A stretch of DNA of 64,000 nt from Anthoceros angustus (Eukaryota; Streptophyta; Anthocerotopsida; Anthocerotales; Anthocerotaceae). The notes under the pieces were generated by a model. The model made no database searches. It was not told where the DNA came from and saw only the letters and a list, made by a program, of their open reading frames with translations. The translations under genes and the position numbers were made by a program. The stretch spans positions 310,001 to 374,000 of the forward strand of contig VJWM01000196.1 in NCBI GenBank assembly GCA_010909165.1, in the 5' to 3' direction. Shown piece by piece: positions 46,715 to 58,335 of this stretch (positions are counted from its first letter, which is position 1; each line of letters begins with the position of its first letter).

Positions 46715-48075
46715 GAGCAGATGGAAGAAGTCCTCACTCTCACTGTGCCAAGCCGTAGAAAGAAGAAGGAAGCTGATGAAGGGGAAACAAAAGGTAATCC
46801 AGCCTTGGCTGCACTTTGGGCTGATCCGTCTACACTAAGCGATGCTGACACATGGAATTTGTGGACTCATGGGGCCGTGGTGCATGGCCGTGCTGGTGTG
46901 GGTGTGGTGCTGGTGGCCCCCGGTGTAAGAGAAACCGTGAAGGAAAGCTATGTGATCCCTTTGGCTACTTACAACGAGGCATATTACAAGGCTTTCCTAC
47001 ACGGTTTAAAATTGGTGTACGACAGGGGAGTGCGCATCGTGAATGCTTTCTATGCATATGATAGTCAATTTCTTGTCAAGCAGCTGCGGGGAACATACGA
47101 GGAGCATGCAAAGAATTTGAGGGCTCTTCACTTATAAGATCTGGAATTGATGGAGAGGTTTGAAGTAGTGTTCTTAACACATGTGCCATGATAAAGGAAT
47201 GAGCTGGCTGACGATCTAGCCAAATTGGCTTTGAAGGAGGGGCAAACTGCCACCCCAGCAAATTCTCAAGTCGTGTCTCTGAGGATTGTAGCGGAAGTAT
47301 GTCGGGTTGCTGCTGTGCATCTGGATGAGTATGAAGAGGAAGCTGGGGCGGATGTATGGAGTGTGAATGTAGCCAGCGTGGTTGTTTGGAAGTGCGAGGA
47401 TCGACGCAATTGTAAGGTCTCCCCCAAGAACGCAAATTTGTTCGATATCCAGGACTGTGGTTGCGCATGACCACGAGGAGGGACTGGTGGGACGATCTTC
47501 GCAGGTTTAGTGGAAGGAGTCAAGTGTGGAGCAAAGTGGATAATGATCAAGAGCCACGACTCAGGAATGTTGTGTGAGGTCTAGAATTTTGCAGTAGGCC
47601 AAGCCAATACGATGACAGCCCAGTCTTGATACAAATTACAAGGATTGTGGCGAGGATGGATGGACTTGGGTTTCTACACATCAACGAAGCTAGGAATGTT
47701 AAGGCACACAAGATAACTTATGCAAGTCTCTGCAGGAATGCAAGGAGGAACACGGGCACAATGTTTCGAGTGATGGCTGTAAAACTTGAAAACCCTACAG
47801 CCCTGTATCAACAAATTGCAGACTATCTCAACAATGGGGAAATCTAGGAGATGCTGATCCAGGCATGAATTGGAGGTTATAATCTTGGTCCTAAGGCATA
47901 CACCATGATAGAAGGGAAGTTGTTCATAATTGTTCTCGAGAAGGTCCTGCGCTTGTGTGTATGGGGGGAACAGATATCTCATATTCTTTTTGAGATGCAT
48001 GACTCTCTGTGTGGTGGTCATGTTGATGCGACTTCGACTGGTCAAAAGATTCTAAGGGCTGGTTTTTACTAGTAT
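46715..48075 (+). pseudogene. Ty3/gypsy RNase H-integrase fragment
   Basis: The frame at 46721-47137 gives an RNase H domain: VVHGRAGVGVVLVAPG, then YNEAYYKAFLHGLKL and YDSQFLVKQLRGTYE (catalytic E and D at usual spacing, though the first D is replaced in THGAVV). FLTHVPRERNELADDLAKLA-like text completes it in another frame. The integrase zinc domain is near 47900-48070: LFEMHDSLCGGHVDATS and KILRAGFY, then a stop. Orientation and content complement element C, whose RT stops at 41830, but 4.9 kb including GET3D separates them. They may be two remnants or one split element. Confidence 0.75.
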
Positions 48076-48233
48076 GGACAAGAGGCGAATGCTTGGACCC
48101 CCCAGTCGGACACATGGACAGTGATAGAAGGGACAATCTGGCATGCAGGAGGCCAGGGCCACAAACTTGCCAGAAGCCATTAAAGCCAGGTTGCGCGGTA
48201 GTCACGACCCGAGGATAGGCACCTAAGAAGGCG
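48076..48233 (+). other. Short unassigned stretch
   Basis: Nothing recognised between the integrase remnant and the following ORF. Confidence 0.3.
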
Positions 48234-48602
48234 GTGGAGTCTTTGGAGCCTTGGATGCTGGTGGAGAAGAATATCACCACCAAGCGCTACCCAGACTTCG
48301 GGCCGTGGCTAGAGGAAGCAGGCGAGCTTGTGCGGGAGTGGCACGTGGATTTGTTCCATGCCGTTTCGTCTTACGACAGCGTAACGCTGGTCCGGGCATA
48401 CGCCCGAAAGCTATTGGTGGCGGCGAACAAGGCCATCCACTCTAAGAGCTTGAAGGAGGATCCCAGGCGCTGGACAGTGGAGGCACTTCGGGTGGTATAC
48501 AATCGCCCCGTGGAGGAGATCAGAGGGGTGGTGCCAGAGCCGTTGAAGGGGAAGGAGAAGCTGGAGGCTGCTAAGGCAATGCTCTTGAGGACGGAAGCCT
48601 AG
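48234..48602 (+). CDS. Unidentified ORF at the head of the coiled-coil repeat region
   Basis: A 122-codon open frame: MESLEPWMLVEKNITTKRYP at the start and VEALRVVYNRPVEEIRGVVP near the end. No family was recognised. The helical, charged composition matches the coiled-coil protein downstream (52190-53266), and it may be the first part of the same repeat-encoded product. It could be gag-like protein of an unclassified element. Confidence 0.35.
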   Translation: MESLEPWMLVEKNITTKRYPDFGPWLEEAGELVREWHVDLFHAVSSYDSVTLVRAYARKLLVAANKAIHSKSLKEDPRRWTVEALRVVYNRPVEEIRGVVPEPLKGKEKLEAAKAMLLRTEA

Positions 48603-49190
48603 AGGTCCTCAAATGGGTGGTTGATGTCGGAACTGAAGGATCGACGAGTGAGAGCTATAGCCAAAATCATTGTCCACTGGAACATGCTCACGAAAGTAGA
48701 CCACCTAGGGGACAACCTCCTGGTGTTCCTGCATGCGCTCATGAGAGAGGAGCGGGGGATAGGGGGCGGATCATTTTCGCCCGAATAGAGCACAAGGCGA
48801 GGAAGTTGCGTTAGGAGTGACCTCCTCCGTCAGGATTTTCCCCCTTCATCATGCATGTCTGAGGGCATCATAACCTCCTTGATAAGGAGAGTGAGAAGGA
48901 ACGCGCGCTCCGCCAGGGCCTAACTCACCTGCTGATTGCAGGAAGAGAGGAGGAGGAACATGGCACCAACAACAAGCCCGTAGCGGTGCTTCCGGATTCC
49001 ATCCGACTGGAACCGACCTCCTCACTACCGAGGGAAATTTGGGAAGAAATTCCCTCTTCCCTATTGGCCGGGGCACGGAGGCGGGCAGAGCGGAGAGTCG
49101 CGCCTGAGGGCAGCTGAGACGAAGATTCCAACCCGGTCGCTAGCGATCACCGGACTCGGACGGAGGGCCGAAAGAAAAAGGCGGTGGTGG
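48603..49190 (+). other. Unassigned part of the coiled-coil repeat region
   Basis: No clean frame. The end (caccggactcggacggag) matches 50210-50225, the boundary of the next repeat copy. Confidence 0.3.
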
Positions 49191-49192
49191 TA

Positions 49193-49420
49193 GCACTATA
49201 AGAATCGCAGGTGTTATACAACGCATTTTACAACGTAATTTACAACCTCACGTTGTAAAAACGGGCATTTACACGTTTATAAACTGACAGCTTAACTAGG
49301 TTGTAAAATTGCTGACGTGGCAGGCAAGATTGCCACGTCATCAAGTTGTTGACGTGGCGCCACCGATCACAAGCCGCGGGTTTGGTGGGGCACCAGATTC
49401 ACTCCCATTGAATAAAGAGT
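49193..49420 (+). mobile_element. CACTA-like element end, copy 1
   Basis: Starts CACTATAAGAATCGCAG, the CACTA signature, after ggtggtag. It contains repeated ttacaac/gttgtaa motifs and a stem TGCCACGTCA..TGACGTGGC near 49330-49355, as expected of subterminal repeats. A matching CACTA end at the other side was not found; the sequence ..gaataaagagtg before 49423 is a weak candidate. The same block recurs at 50247. Confidence 0.4.
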
Positions 49421-49893
49421 GGGCGAGAGTTGGCGGTCCGCCGGGCGGAGCGGACGGCAAGGGGCGGGCGGACACGGTACCAGCACCCCATGGTGCTTTC
49501 TCCACTAGGAGGAAAACAAGCCGCTCCTGCACCCTTCACCCCACTGGACCCCAATTGGCGAAGGGCAAAGAAGGAGTTGGCCGCCAAGATAGCTAAGGAG
49601 GTAGAGGACCGACATCGGACAGCCAAGACATGGGGCCTCTCAGGCCTGAAGCTCGACCAGCTCGAAGAATTCATAGGCCTGCCCTTGTGGGCCGAAGATT
49701 CCACCTCCGGAGGAGGCGGAGGGAGCTCAGCAGTGCAGAAGGAGCTTGCCAAGTGTTGGCGGCGGTGGCTGATGGGATGGCTTGGGGCCTCTACTGCGCC
49801 ATCGAGAAGACCCAAGAGGTGGAGGCCATGCGACGACGGATGGTGGAGCTATAAGGGCAGGTGGAAGCGGCCCAAGCCACCAGGAAGAAGGCA

Positions 49894-49983
49894 GAGGATT
49901 GAGGAGGAGAAGCGCCGATCGGTGAGGATTGAGGAGGAGAAGCGCCGATCGACGAGGATTGGGGAGGAGAAGTGCCGATCGGT
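49894..49983 (+). repeat. 30 bp repeat, three copies, encoding a charged helix
   Basis: Three units of gaggattgaggaggagaagc plus cgccgatcg-type ends. In frame they encode RIEEEKRRSV repeats. Only degraded versions remain in the other two tandem copies (near 51000 and 51770). Confidence 0.85.
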
Positions 49984-50246
49984 AGAGTGGGACTCCAGGT
50001 CCGCTCTTTAGGACCGAGCTAAGCTCCTGCAACTGTGCGAACAAGTGAGGTAGGCATAGGAGGCCCAAGGTCAAGTAGAGGCCCTGAGCCAGGAATTACG
50101 CAGGGCGCAACAAGCGGTGGAGAAGGGGCGGGCGACGGAGGAGGAGGCGGAGGAGGCCGAGTCGCCCGGTGAGGGCACAGGCGAAGATTCCAACCCGTCG
50201 CCCCAGTCACCGGACTCGGACGGAGGCCGAAAGAAAAGGCGGTGGT

Positions 50247-50460
50247 AGCACTATAAGAATCGCAGTGTTATACAACGCATTTTACAACGTAATTTACAAC
50301 CTCACGTTGTAAGCAGGCATTTTACACGTTTATAAGGCTTAACTAGGTTGTAAAATTGCTGACGTGGCAGGCAAGATTGCCACGTCATCAAGTTGTTGAC
50401 GTGGCCGCCACCAGTACCGGTGCCGCGGGTTTGGTGGCTATAGGCACCGGTACCACTCCC
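50247..50460 (+). mobile_element. CACTA-like element end, copy 2
   Basis: Nearly identical to 49193-49420 and in the same relative place in the next tandem unit (flank ccggactcggacggaggccg). The insertion therefore predates the duplication of the unit. Confidence 0.4.
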
Positions 50461-52189
50461 ATTGAATAAAGAGTGGGCAGAGGCAGAGTTGGCGGTCCGC
50501 CGGGCGGAGCGGGACGCAGCCCAAGGGGCGGGCGGACACTGGTACCAGCCGCACCCCGAGCTGGTGCTTTCTCCCACTAGGAGGGGAAAACAAGCCAGCT
50601 CCCAGACCCCTTCACCCCCACTGGACCCCAATTGGCGAAGGGCAAAGAAGGAGTTGGCCGCCAAGATAGCCAAGGAGGTAGAGGACCGACATCGGACAGC
50701 CAAGACATGGGGCCCCTGCTGGAAGCCGAAGGGCCTACGCCGAACCAGCTCCGAAGGACGGTATGGCATACCCTTGTGGGCCGAAAGATTCCACCTCCGG
50801 AGGAGTGCTTTGAGGGGAGCTCGCTAGCAGCGGCAGTTGAAGGAGCTTGCCAAGTGTTGGCGGCGGTGGCTGATGGGATGGCTTGGGGCCTCTACTGCGC
50901 CATCGAGAAGACCCAAGAGGTGGAGGCCATGCGGCGGCGGATGGTGGAGCTATAAGGGGCGGTGGGCGGCCCAAGCCACGAGGAAGAAGGAGGATTGAGG
51001 AGGAGGCCGTCGGTGAGGATTGAGGAGGAGGCGCCCGATCGGCGAGGATTGGGGAGGAGAAGTGCCGATCGGTAGAGTGGGACTCGGTCCGCTCTTTAGG
51101 ACCGAGCTAAGCTCACCTGCAATGCGAACAAGTGAGGTAGGCATAGGAGGCCCAAGGTCAAGTAGAGGCCCCGAGAATTACGCAGGCGCAAAGTGGAGAA
51201 GGGCGGTGGAGGAGGTCAAAGCGGGCATCGAGGAGGCCCGGAAGGCTGAGGCCATTTACTGTGAGGAGCAGGAGGTTTTGGAAGCCCAGCTCGGGGCCGG
51301 AAGGACAGGAGGAAAAGAACCAAGGCGGGCGGACACGGTACCAGCCGCACCCAGCTGGTGCTTTCTCCCACTAGGAGGAAAACAAGCCAGCTCCCGGACC
51401 TTCACTTTGGACCCCAATTGGCGAAGGGCAAAGAAGGAGTTGGCCGCCAAGATAGCCAAGGAGGTAGAGGACCAGGCATCGGACGAAGACATGGGGCCCC
51501 TGGAAGCCGAAGGGCCTCTACCGAACCGACTCCGAAGGACGGTGTGGCATACCCTTGTGGGCGAAGATTCCACCTCCGGAGGAGTGCTTTGAGGGAGCTC
51601 GCTAGCGCAGTTGTAAGGAGCTTGCCAAGTGGGCGGGCGGTGGGCGATGGGATGGCTTGGGGCCTCTGCCATCGAGAAGACCCAAGAGGTGGAGGCCATG
51701 CGGCGGCGGATGGTGGAGCTATAAGGGGCGGTGGGCGGCCCAAGCCACGAGGAAGAAGGAGGATTGAGGAGGAGGCCGTCGGTGAGGATTGAGGAGGAGG
51801 CGCCCGATCGGCGAGGATTGGGGAGGAGAAGTGCCGATCGGTAGAGTGGGACTCGGTCCGCTCTTTAGGACCGAGCTAAGCTCCTGCAACTGTGCGAACA
51901 AGTGAGGTAGGCATAGGAGGCCCAAGGTCAAGTAGAGGCCCCGAGAATTACGCAGGCGCAAAGTGGAGAAGGGCGGTGGAGGAGGTCAAAGCGGGCATCA
52001 GAGGAGGCCCGGGAAGCTGCGGAGGCCATTTACCAGGAGGAACAGGAGGCCTTGGAAGCCCAGCTCAGGGCCGGGAAGGACAGGGAGGAAAAGAACCAAG
52101 TGACCGAGAGTACTACAGCGAGACCAGGCGGGGCCGAGGCGAAGAAGCCGAGTAGTAAAGCCTGCAGGAGCTGAGTTGGAGGTCCACGG

Positions 52190-53266
52190 CACACATGGGG
52201 ACCGGGTGTCCTTGGAGGAAGTCCGGGAGGCCCATCGGGACGAGATGCTAAAAAGGCTTGTGGAGCTGGCAGGATCTCCAGAGTAAGAACTAGGAGACGG
52301 AGGGAGCCCAGCAGGCAGCGCTAGAGGAGAAGGGAACATTGTCCCTGCGGCTTCAAACGACGGAGTAGAGGAACGGAATCTTGCAGGGCAGGTATGATGA
52401 CCTGGAATGGGAGATAGACCGCCTCTAGCTGAATCTTCGAGCAATGGAGACCCGGAACAAAGGAAAGCAGCTGGACATTGACCAGCTGACCAAGGATCTT
52501 GAAGAGACTAGCCGGTTAGTGAAGGTGCCGGAGCAACTCCAAGAGCAGGTGGACCACCTGAGCGAAGAAGTGGAGGATCGACGCAAGAAGCAGGGGGAGG
52601 AGCGCAAGCTGATAGTTCGACTACGCCTAGCGAAGGGTTGGGTTCGCCTTTTTACGAAGCAGCTGGAGGACCTTGGGGCGGAGCAGGAGAAGGAGCGAGC
52701 CAATGAGAAGCAAAGACTCCAAAAGCTCACAGAGGCTTCCCTCACTACTTCTCGAGATGGCGCACGGGCTAGGTTGGAGGGCCTTGGAGAGGAAACGATG
52801 CAGCGGGCAGAGGACCATGCCCGCTTGCCGGAGCTCCAGTGGCGTAGGGAGTACCGAGTACTACGGGCCTATGTGGAGGAGGCCATTCAGCAGATCAACT
52901 TGGACTTTCCCTATTACCACACGGAGCTCCTGAAGGCGGTGAGCGTGGTGCATGGCCGTAGACTCGACGGAGGAGTTGGAGGAGCCCACGGGTGAGGAAG
53001 GGCTAGAGGAAACCGCAGCCCTAGGGAACCTTGGTGCCTTGTTTGGAGATGGAAGCAGTGGCGAGGCCAAGCCGTCGAAGGAGGAGCGGCGTACGGAGGG
53101 ACGGGACGGACCAAGCATGATAGCTCCGACTGACAATGAGGTATGCTCCCCGGACCTCGTGCTTGATCTGGGGGGCCCAGAAGGGGATAGTCCGACGAGG
53201 AGGGAAGAGCCGGAGTCAGGGGAAGGACCCACTGCCGGGGTGGGTGAGGTCTGCTTTTTGCCGTGA
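52190..53266 (+). pseudogene. Coiled-coil protein ORF, gag-like, with a frameshift
   Basis: The frame at 52444-52995 (183 codons) is a long coiled coil: LTKDLEETSRLVKVPEQLQE, HLSEEVEDRRKKQGEERKL, RLFTKQLEDLGAEQEKERAN, ending REYRVLRAYVEEAIQQINLD and FPYYHTELLKAVSVVHGR. The coding continues in the +1 frame from 52952 as an acidic tail (DSTEELEEPTGEEGLEET..). Upstream text at 52210-52260 (EVREAHRDEMLKRLVE) belongs to the same coil. No enzyme domain was found and the family is unknown. Its repetitive setting suggests a mobile-element gag-type protein rather than a host gene. Confidence 0.45.
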
Positions 53267-54340
53267 GTCTCCTACCTACCCTAAAACATATGGACCGAAA
53301 ACCTTCAGCCGCCTACCAACCCTAAAATGCTTCGCCAAATTTTCAGCTGATGTGTAACCAGACTATGATGTGAAGTTAGGGAAGGCGATGGAAGAATGGC
53401 GGGGTCTCATGTACATGTACAGCTGCAAGGTGAGGCGAACACCCATTCCATGCTGTGATTTTCTGCCTCAAAATTAAATTTGATGCGTAACTAGACTGTG
53501 ATGTGACGTTAGAGAAGGCGATGCTAGTAGGGCAGGGTCTTGGGTGAATAGGGAGTGACAAGGCCGGTGCACAATAGGAGGGACGTATTTGGAGGGCGGA
53601 TCCGGTCTTTGTACGAGAAGGCAGTGTCTTGTTACTAGCAAGTAATGCATGTTAAGTGTGGACAGTGAAAACAACGCAAGGGAGTGGAAGAGGCGGGTAG
53701 CAGAGGGAGGACAGGAGTGGAGCAGCCAATAGCAGCCATGGTCGAGGCAGGGGCAAAAAGGCGCGTAATGGGCATGAGGCAATTGTCTAGGGGGAGAGAG
53801 AAGGAGGTCCGAGGACTAGGGGGGGAACATTTAGGTGCGTTAAAAGTGAGCCAAGGGAAGTCGACAGTTCGTGGCCATTGGGGGGACACGTAATGGCAGT
53901 GACGCAGAGGAGAACATGGAGGCAGAAGAGGAGGCACTTGATGAAATTCAAGGTGTGCCTTTTTAGGAGGCACTGGATAGAGAAAAATAGGCTGTTGTGC
54001 TAGAAATTTGGGGCATAAAGATGCGTCGAGATTTGCACAAATGGTAAATACAAAGTACCATATAATGAACATGTACAGACCAACATACGTACGTAACTCG
54101 TATGGCATATATATTTATTACATACAAAATATAATATGAACATATATCATTGAAAATACGATACCGTATATGTCACCGTAAATGATACACATATAGTACA
54201 AAGAACATATTGATACGGGCATTTATGTGTGGTAGTATTATGGGCGTATTAGTAGTAACGACTATGTAAACTTGGTATTCCATAGGGCAAAAGTAAAAAG
54301 AGAATGGTAGATGGGGAGAAGGTTCGGTACCAAGCCTAGA
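53267..54340. other. Stretch without recognised genes
   Basis: Nothing coding was recognised. A small direct repeat (taaccagactatgatgtga-like text at about 53356 and 53490) is present, and 54100-54260 is AT-rich. Confidence 0.35.
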
Positions 54341-54614
54341 AAAGTGTTACAAGACCTCTCTTGTAACACTTTAGATGTTGCAATCATGTTGCAATCTGGA
54401 GAGAGGGCAAAAGCACCTCTCACTTCATCTTAACATAATTGCAACACCATTGCAACATGATTGCAACAAAAGCTGTGGTCTGGTTTCCAAGCCAAATTGT
54501 AACAAGGGGCCCAAAAAGTGTTACATGGCCTCAAAACTGCAACATGAGTGTTTCATCCAGGGGTCCAAATCTTAACATAAAGTGCAACATAGGGTGCCCT
54601 TTCTAGTAGGGTTA
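54341..54614. mobile_element. Possible second CACTA-type terminus with TTGCAAC/TTACAA repeats
   Basis: Dense short repeats ttgcaac, gttgcaat and ttgtaaca occur in both orientations. At the right edge, gccctttctagtag is the reverse complement of the CTACTAGAAAGGGC that starts many plant CACTA elements, but the outermost bases are not CACTA. No left end was found. Confidence 0.3.
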
Positions 54615-54639
54615 CACTACCACGAGGGTTGGTTGAAGT

Positions 54640-55325
54640 CGAGGATGTGCCAGCATTATCAGGAGAATTGGTAGGGAATTTTCTGTATCATCATGTGATC
54701 ACTAGGTTTGGCTGTCTAGTAGAAATAGTGTCAGATCATGGTTGAGAGTTTGTCAATAAGGTGGTTGAGAAGGTCATGTCCATGTTCTCCATCAAGCATA
54801 TGCTGACCACGGCCTATCATCCCATGGCTAATGGTCAAGCTGAAACCTTGAACAAGGTAGCCATCAAGGTGTTGTCTAAACTTTGCCAGGATGAGCCACG
54901 ACGCTGGGATCGACATTTGTATGGCGCCCTCTGGGCCATACGGACTCGCATCAAAGTAGCTGTAGAAGTTTCTCCTTTCGAGTAAGTTTATGGAGTACTT
55001 GCTAGGGTACCCTCTCACGTCACTGCAGCAACAAGGGGATTCGGCATTCTGGAAGCCATGTCTATGGGAAAAGATGCAAGGATGGTACAGTCACATGAAT
55101 TGGATGAAGTCAGGAGAGCAGCCTACCTCATCATTGAAGAAGGGAAACTCAAGCAAAAAGAAAGGTATGATGAGTACAGGAAGGAATTCAGCTTTTCTGT
55201 GGGGGAGTGGGTCCTCAGGCTAAATGTCCGTAGGTACCTCAAAAAAGAGTCAGGGCCGAAGCTTAAGCCACGTTGGGAAGGGCCATGGTTTGTCAAAAAG
55301 ATCCATGAGAATGATCAGTAGATGT
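54640..55325 (+). pseudogene. Ty3/gypsy integrase core and C-terminus fragment
   Basis: Reads FLYHHVITRFGC then VSDHG and EFVNKVVEKV (second catalytic D; a TGA separates HG from EF), AYHPMANGQAETLNK (third catalytic E), RWDRHLYGALWAIRT and, after another stop and a frame change, ERYDEYRKEFSFSVGEWVLR and PKLKPRWEGPWFVKKI (integrase C-terminal domain). It is not part of elements A-C by position. No LTR was seen. Confidence 0.85.
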
Positions 55326-57297
55326 GGTAAAACCGTCTGACATGGAAACTACAGAGATGGTAAGTAGGTCCCACCTCAAGAAATTCTATTGCTGATGATA
55401 TTGCTATGAGTAGCTGTTGGTCATGGTTAGAGTGCTCCTGTGCCATGATTTAAGGCATCTAACCTAAACCAACATGCTATTTTGGGTAGGATTAGGTTTT
55501 AGATAAGGTATGTTCTGTGAATGGCTGAGAATGTAGTTGCTGATGGCCCTGAACAAGCAGCTAATGATGGCCAGTAGAGCTACTTAAGATTGACACAGTT
55601 GTTTAGGAGGTGTGTACTTCATGCTATGGGACTCTTCTTCAATCGACTCCAGTGTAGGGTCCAAGGCAGGTGAGTCTTGGGCAGCAAAATCATGATTGAA
55701 GCTCCCCATGGTTGGTAGGTCTTTTCTCATGAAACACCGACCCGTCCATCCTGCAAGCTTCCACTCCTACACAGACCTGATGCAACCATAAGTGCATTCG
55801 GAGATCTTTCCAACATTTGTGACGTCGCTGGGTCCAAGTATAAGCATTAGACCTATCCATCAGACTCAAGTCAAGGCGGTTCATTTCAAAACCTTCTATC
55901 AAGCACCATTCATGGTGTCTATTACAGTATGACAGAAACAATGTGACCTCCTTCCTGCTACAAGGCCTCTGCAGCAGCTGAGGGTCATAAGTAGGCAAGA
56001 AGGAATCCATGCCTAAGACTCGATGATCTAGTTTGCTGGACTGATGTGGGGATTCATAGCAAAGTTGAAAAATAGGGCTAAGGGTGAAGGAGGGCCTTAA
56101 TCTTGGTCCTCGAACTAAGAGTAGGAAGACGCAAGACCTTCCCTAGTGTATCTGAGCTGTGTGAACGATACACTACAAATTGTGGTGTGCAAATTGTGTG
56201 TGCGTGGAGTGCGAATGAAGGGGGCACGGAATTGTGTGAGTGTGACTACATCCTTGTCTTTCTTAGTAGGGGAGCGAACCCAGGCGCCAACCAGGGGGAG
56301 CCAATGTGCGAGGATAGGAATGAAACAAGGAAGATGATTTATGCGGTGTGAATGAAGCTTTCTATTTGAGAGCAAGAGGACTTTGCAACAACATTTCTTA
56401 GGGGCCAGTGGTGCCTAGGATCCTAATAGGTGCTATAAGTTTGAAGTAGGGCCAATTTTAGCAAGGGACTTCCGCTACAAGTAGGGGTCAGTATGGAAAG
56501 GGCATTCGGCAATGGACCGAGCTGTGCCCCCTTGTTCACTGTGAGGCTTCTAAGCTCTCATGCCTTGGCCCTACCAGCATTCTAGAAAGGTAGTTCCCCA
56601 TACATCTGTGTCGTGTGATTTGTGATCCTCTCGAGGCTGAATTGTTGACAGCCAGTTGTGCTTGAAGTTCCACTTATGTGTGTGTGTACGAAGCAAGGCT
56701 TGGTGAGCATGAGAACTAAGCCCATCAGCTCTAGACACCCCCCGGACCACCACAGTGATATGGTAACAATAAATCATTGTGGCCTCATAACCGGACCAAC
56801 CTACCCAATTCTTTCCTAGCACACATAGGAGGTCATTCATCAGCTGGATGTCATCCAATATGTTAAGTCCTTAGAAGCATCTTTGTATGTGTGAGACAGG
56901 CTGCGAGTGAAGGCTAAGAAGGGCCTTTGTGCCCGGGTAGGCTATCCCCTTCTGACTTCTTTTAACTTTCTATCTTTCTATCTTGTTTCAAGAGTACCTT
57001 TACTCAAGCCCATATTACTACTCTTACTACAAGCTCATTATGATTGGATTGTCTGGTTTACACTGAACGCCAGGTCTTGTAGCAATATTCTCTGCTCCGA
57101 CATTCCGTGTCAGAAATTATTTGCTCGTGTGGTCAGCTTTTGCGTGCCTGGGAGCTGCAACATATGCGGGAGGCTTGTCGCTTACGGCGCATTCCGGTGT
57201 TGCCTACGCATCGTGCGCTCCCGGCGTCGTGACGTGAGCGGAGACGCGGGATCAAGGGTGCGCGGTACGGGCAGAGGAAGCAGAAGCGGGAGCGGGA
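55326..57297. other. Stretch between integrase fragment and ETHE1
   Basis: No gene was recognised. The first few hundred bases are likely 3' retroelement sequence. The last 150 bp before 57298 are GC-rich and probably the ETHE1 5' UTR/promoter; no TATA box was seen. Confidence 0.3.
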
Positions 57298-58071
57298 ATG
57301 TCGATGGCGGCGCCACAGGCCATGAAGGGAGGCTCCAATTTCTTCTTCCGCCAGCTGTTCGAGAAGGAGTCGAGCACCTACAGCTACCTGCTGGCGGACG
57401 TGGGGCACCCGGAGCGGCCGGCCGTGCTGCTGGATCCCGTGGACAGGACGGCGGAGCGGGACGAGAAGCTGATCAAGGAGCTGGAGCTGAAGCTGGTGTA
57501 CGCCGTGAACACGCATGTGCACGCGGACCATATCACGGGCAGCGGGCTGCTCAAGAAGGCGTTTCCCGGGGCCAGGTCCATCATCTCGCGGGCAAGCGCG
57601 GCCCGCGCGGATATGCAGGTGGAGCACGGCGACAGGGTGTGCTTCGGGAACCTCTTCCTGGAGGTGAGGGCCACGCCGGGCCACACCGCCGGGTGCGTCA
57701 CCTACGTCACGGGGGATACCGCGGAGCATCCGCATCCGCGCTTGGCCTTCACTGGGGACGCGCTGCTGGTGCGGGGATGCGGCAGGACGGATTTTCAAGG
57801 AGGCAGCGCCAAGCAGCTCTTCGCGTCCGTGCACTCGCAGATCCTGTCGTTGCCGCCGGACACGCTGCTCTACCCGGCGCACGACTACAAGGGCTTCACC
57901 GTCACAACCGTCGGAGAGGAGTTGCTGCACAACCCGCGCCTCACCAAGGATGAGGACGCCTTTGTGGAGCTCATGGCCAATCTCAATCTGTCTTACCCCA
58001 AGATGATGGATGTTGCTGTCCCGGCTAACCTGGTTTGCGGCATCCAAGAGGTTGCAACGCCTGCTCTGTGA
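57298..58071 (+). CDS. ETHE1: ETHE1 persulfide dioxygenase
   Basis: A single intact exon of 257 residues. It is a metallo-beta-lactamase-fold enzyme: the metal motif HVHADH (residues 70-75), then TPGHTAGC (third His), [17 protein letters not shown] (bridging Asp) and YPAHDY (last His). The [10 protein letters not shown] stretch is typical of ETHE1-type enzymes rather than glyoxalase II. It oxidises glutathione persulfide to sulfite in mitochondrial sulfide and cysteine catabolism. An in-frame stop at 57235 and no ATG before 57298 fix the start; 57304 is a second candidate. The N-terminus before the domain is only about 12 residues, without an obvious mitochondrial presequence, so a 5' exon may be missing or the protein may be cytosolic. 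It is convergent with COQ6, whose stop lies 265 bp away. Confidence 0.95.
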   Translation: MSMAAPQAMKGGSNFFFRQLFEKESSTYSYLLADVGHPERPAVLLDPVDRTAERDEKLIKELELKLVYAVNTHVHADHITGSGLLKKAFPGARSIISRASAARADMQVEHGDRVCFGNLFLEVRATPGHTAGCVTYVTGDTAEHPHPRLAFTGDALLVRGCGRTDFQGGSAKQLFASVHSQILSLPPDTLLYPAHDYKGFTVTTVGEELLHNPRLTKDEDAFVELMANLNLSYPKMMDVAVPANLVCGIQEVATPAL

Positions 58072-58335
58072 GGGAAACAAGGAAAAGCCCTTCCCTCCGC
58101 CTCTCACAAAACCCCTGGCTGGACCAATTGCCAGTGGCATGCGCGCATTATGGCCATTATTGGCCCAGCATTGCACTATCTGCTGGTTGAACATGCATTC
58201 AGAGCTATGATTTAAGTTTTTCATGGACAGAACTGCCCGATTGGGCCACATTCTCTAGGTCAGAGTAGCTATCATGAATTCAAGTTGGCTTATCGTTGTG
58301 GTCTACCCCCTACACTTGGTGCAACTCATCAATGG

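Larger units (their letters stand above)
49421..52080 (+). repeat. Three imperfect tandem copies of a coiled-coil coding unit
   Basis: Copies at about 49421-50240, 50460-51190 and 51320-52060 share ccaattggcgaagggcaaag (49550, 50629, 51413), gatggtggagctataag (about 49838, 50940, 51708) and accgagctaagctc. The last two copies repeat at 768 bp and are nearly identical over 50940-51280 and 51710-52050. Plus-strand readings are helical (RRAKKELAAKIAKEVEDRHR). All copies carry indels and stops. Confidence 0.75.

Noticed and set aside
53474-54108. Minus-strand frames of 100-157 codons between 53.4 and 54.1 kb
   Set aside because: Low-complexity Pro/Ser/Leu text with no motif, no partner exons and no repeat relation.
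55690-56010. 106-codon minus-strand frame in the ETHE1 upstream region
   Set aside because: No domain, no neighbouring exons, and composition like the surrounding retroelement debris.
56907-57953. 348-codon plus-strand frame overlapping ETHE1
   Set aside because: It is a GC-rich shadow frame of ETHE1. The ETHE1 frame carries all the metal-binding motifs.
57133-58251. 372-codon minus-strand frame opposite ETHE1
   Set aside because: Antisense shadow of a GC-rich gene; no domain and atypical composition.
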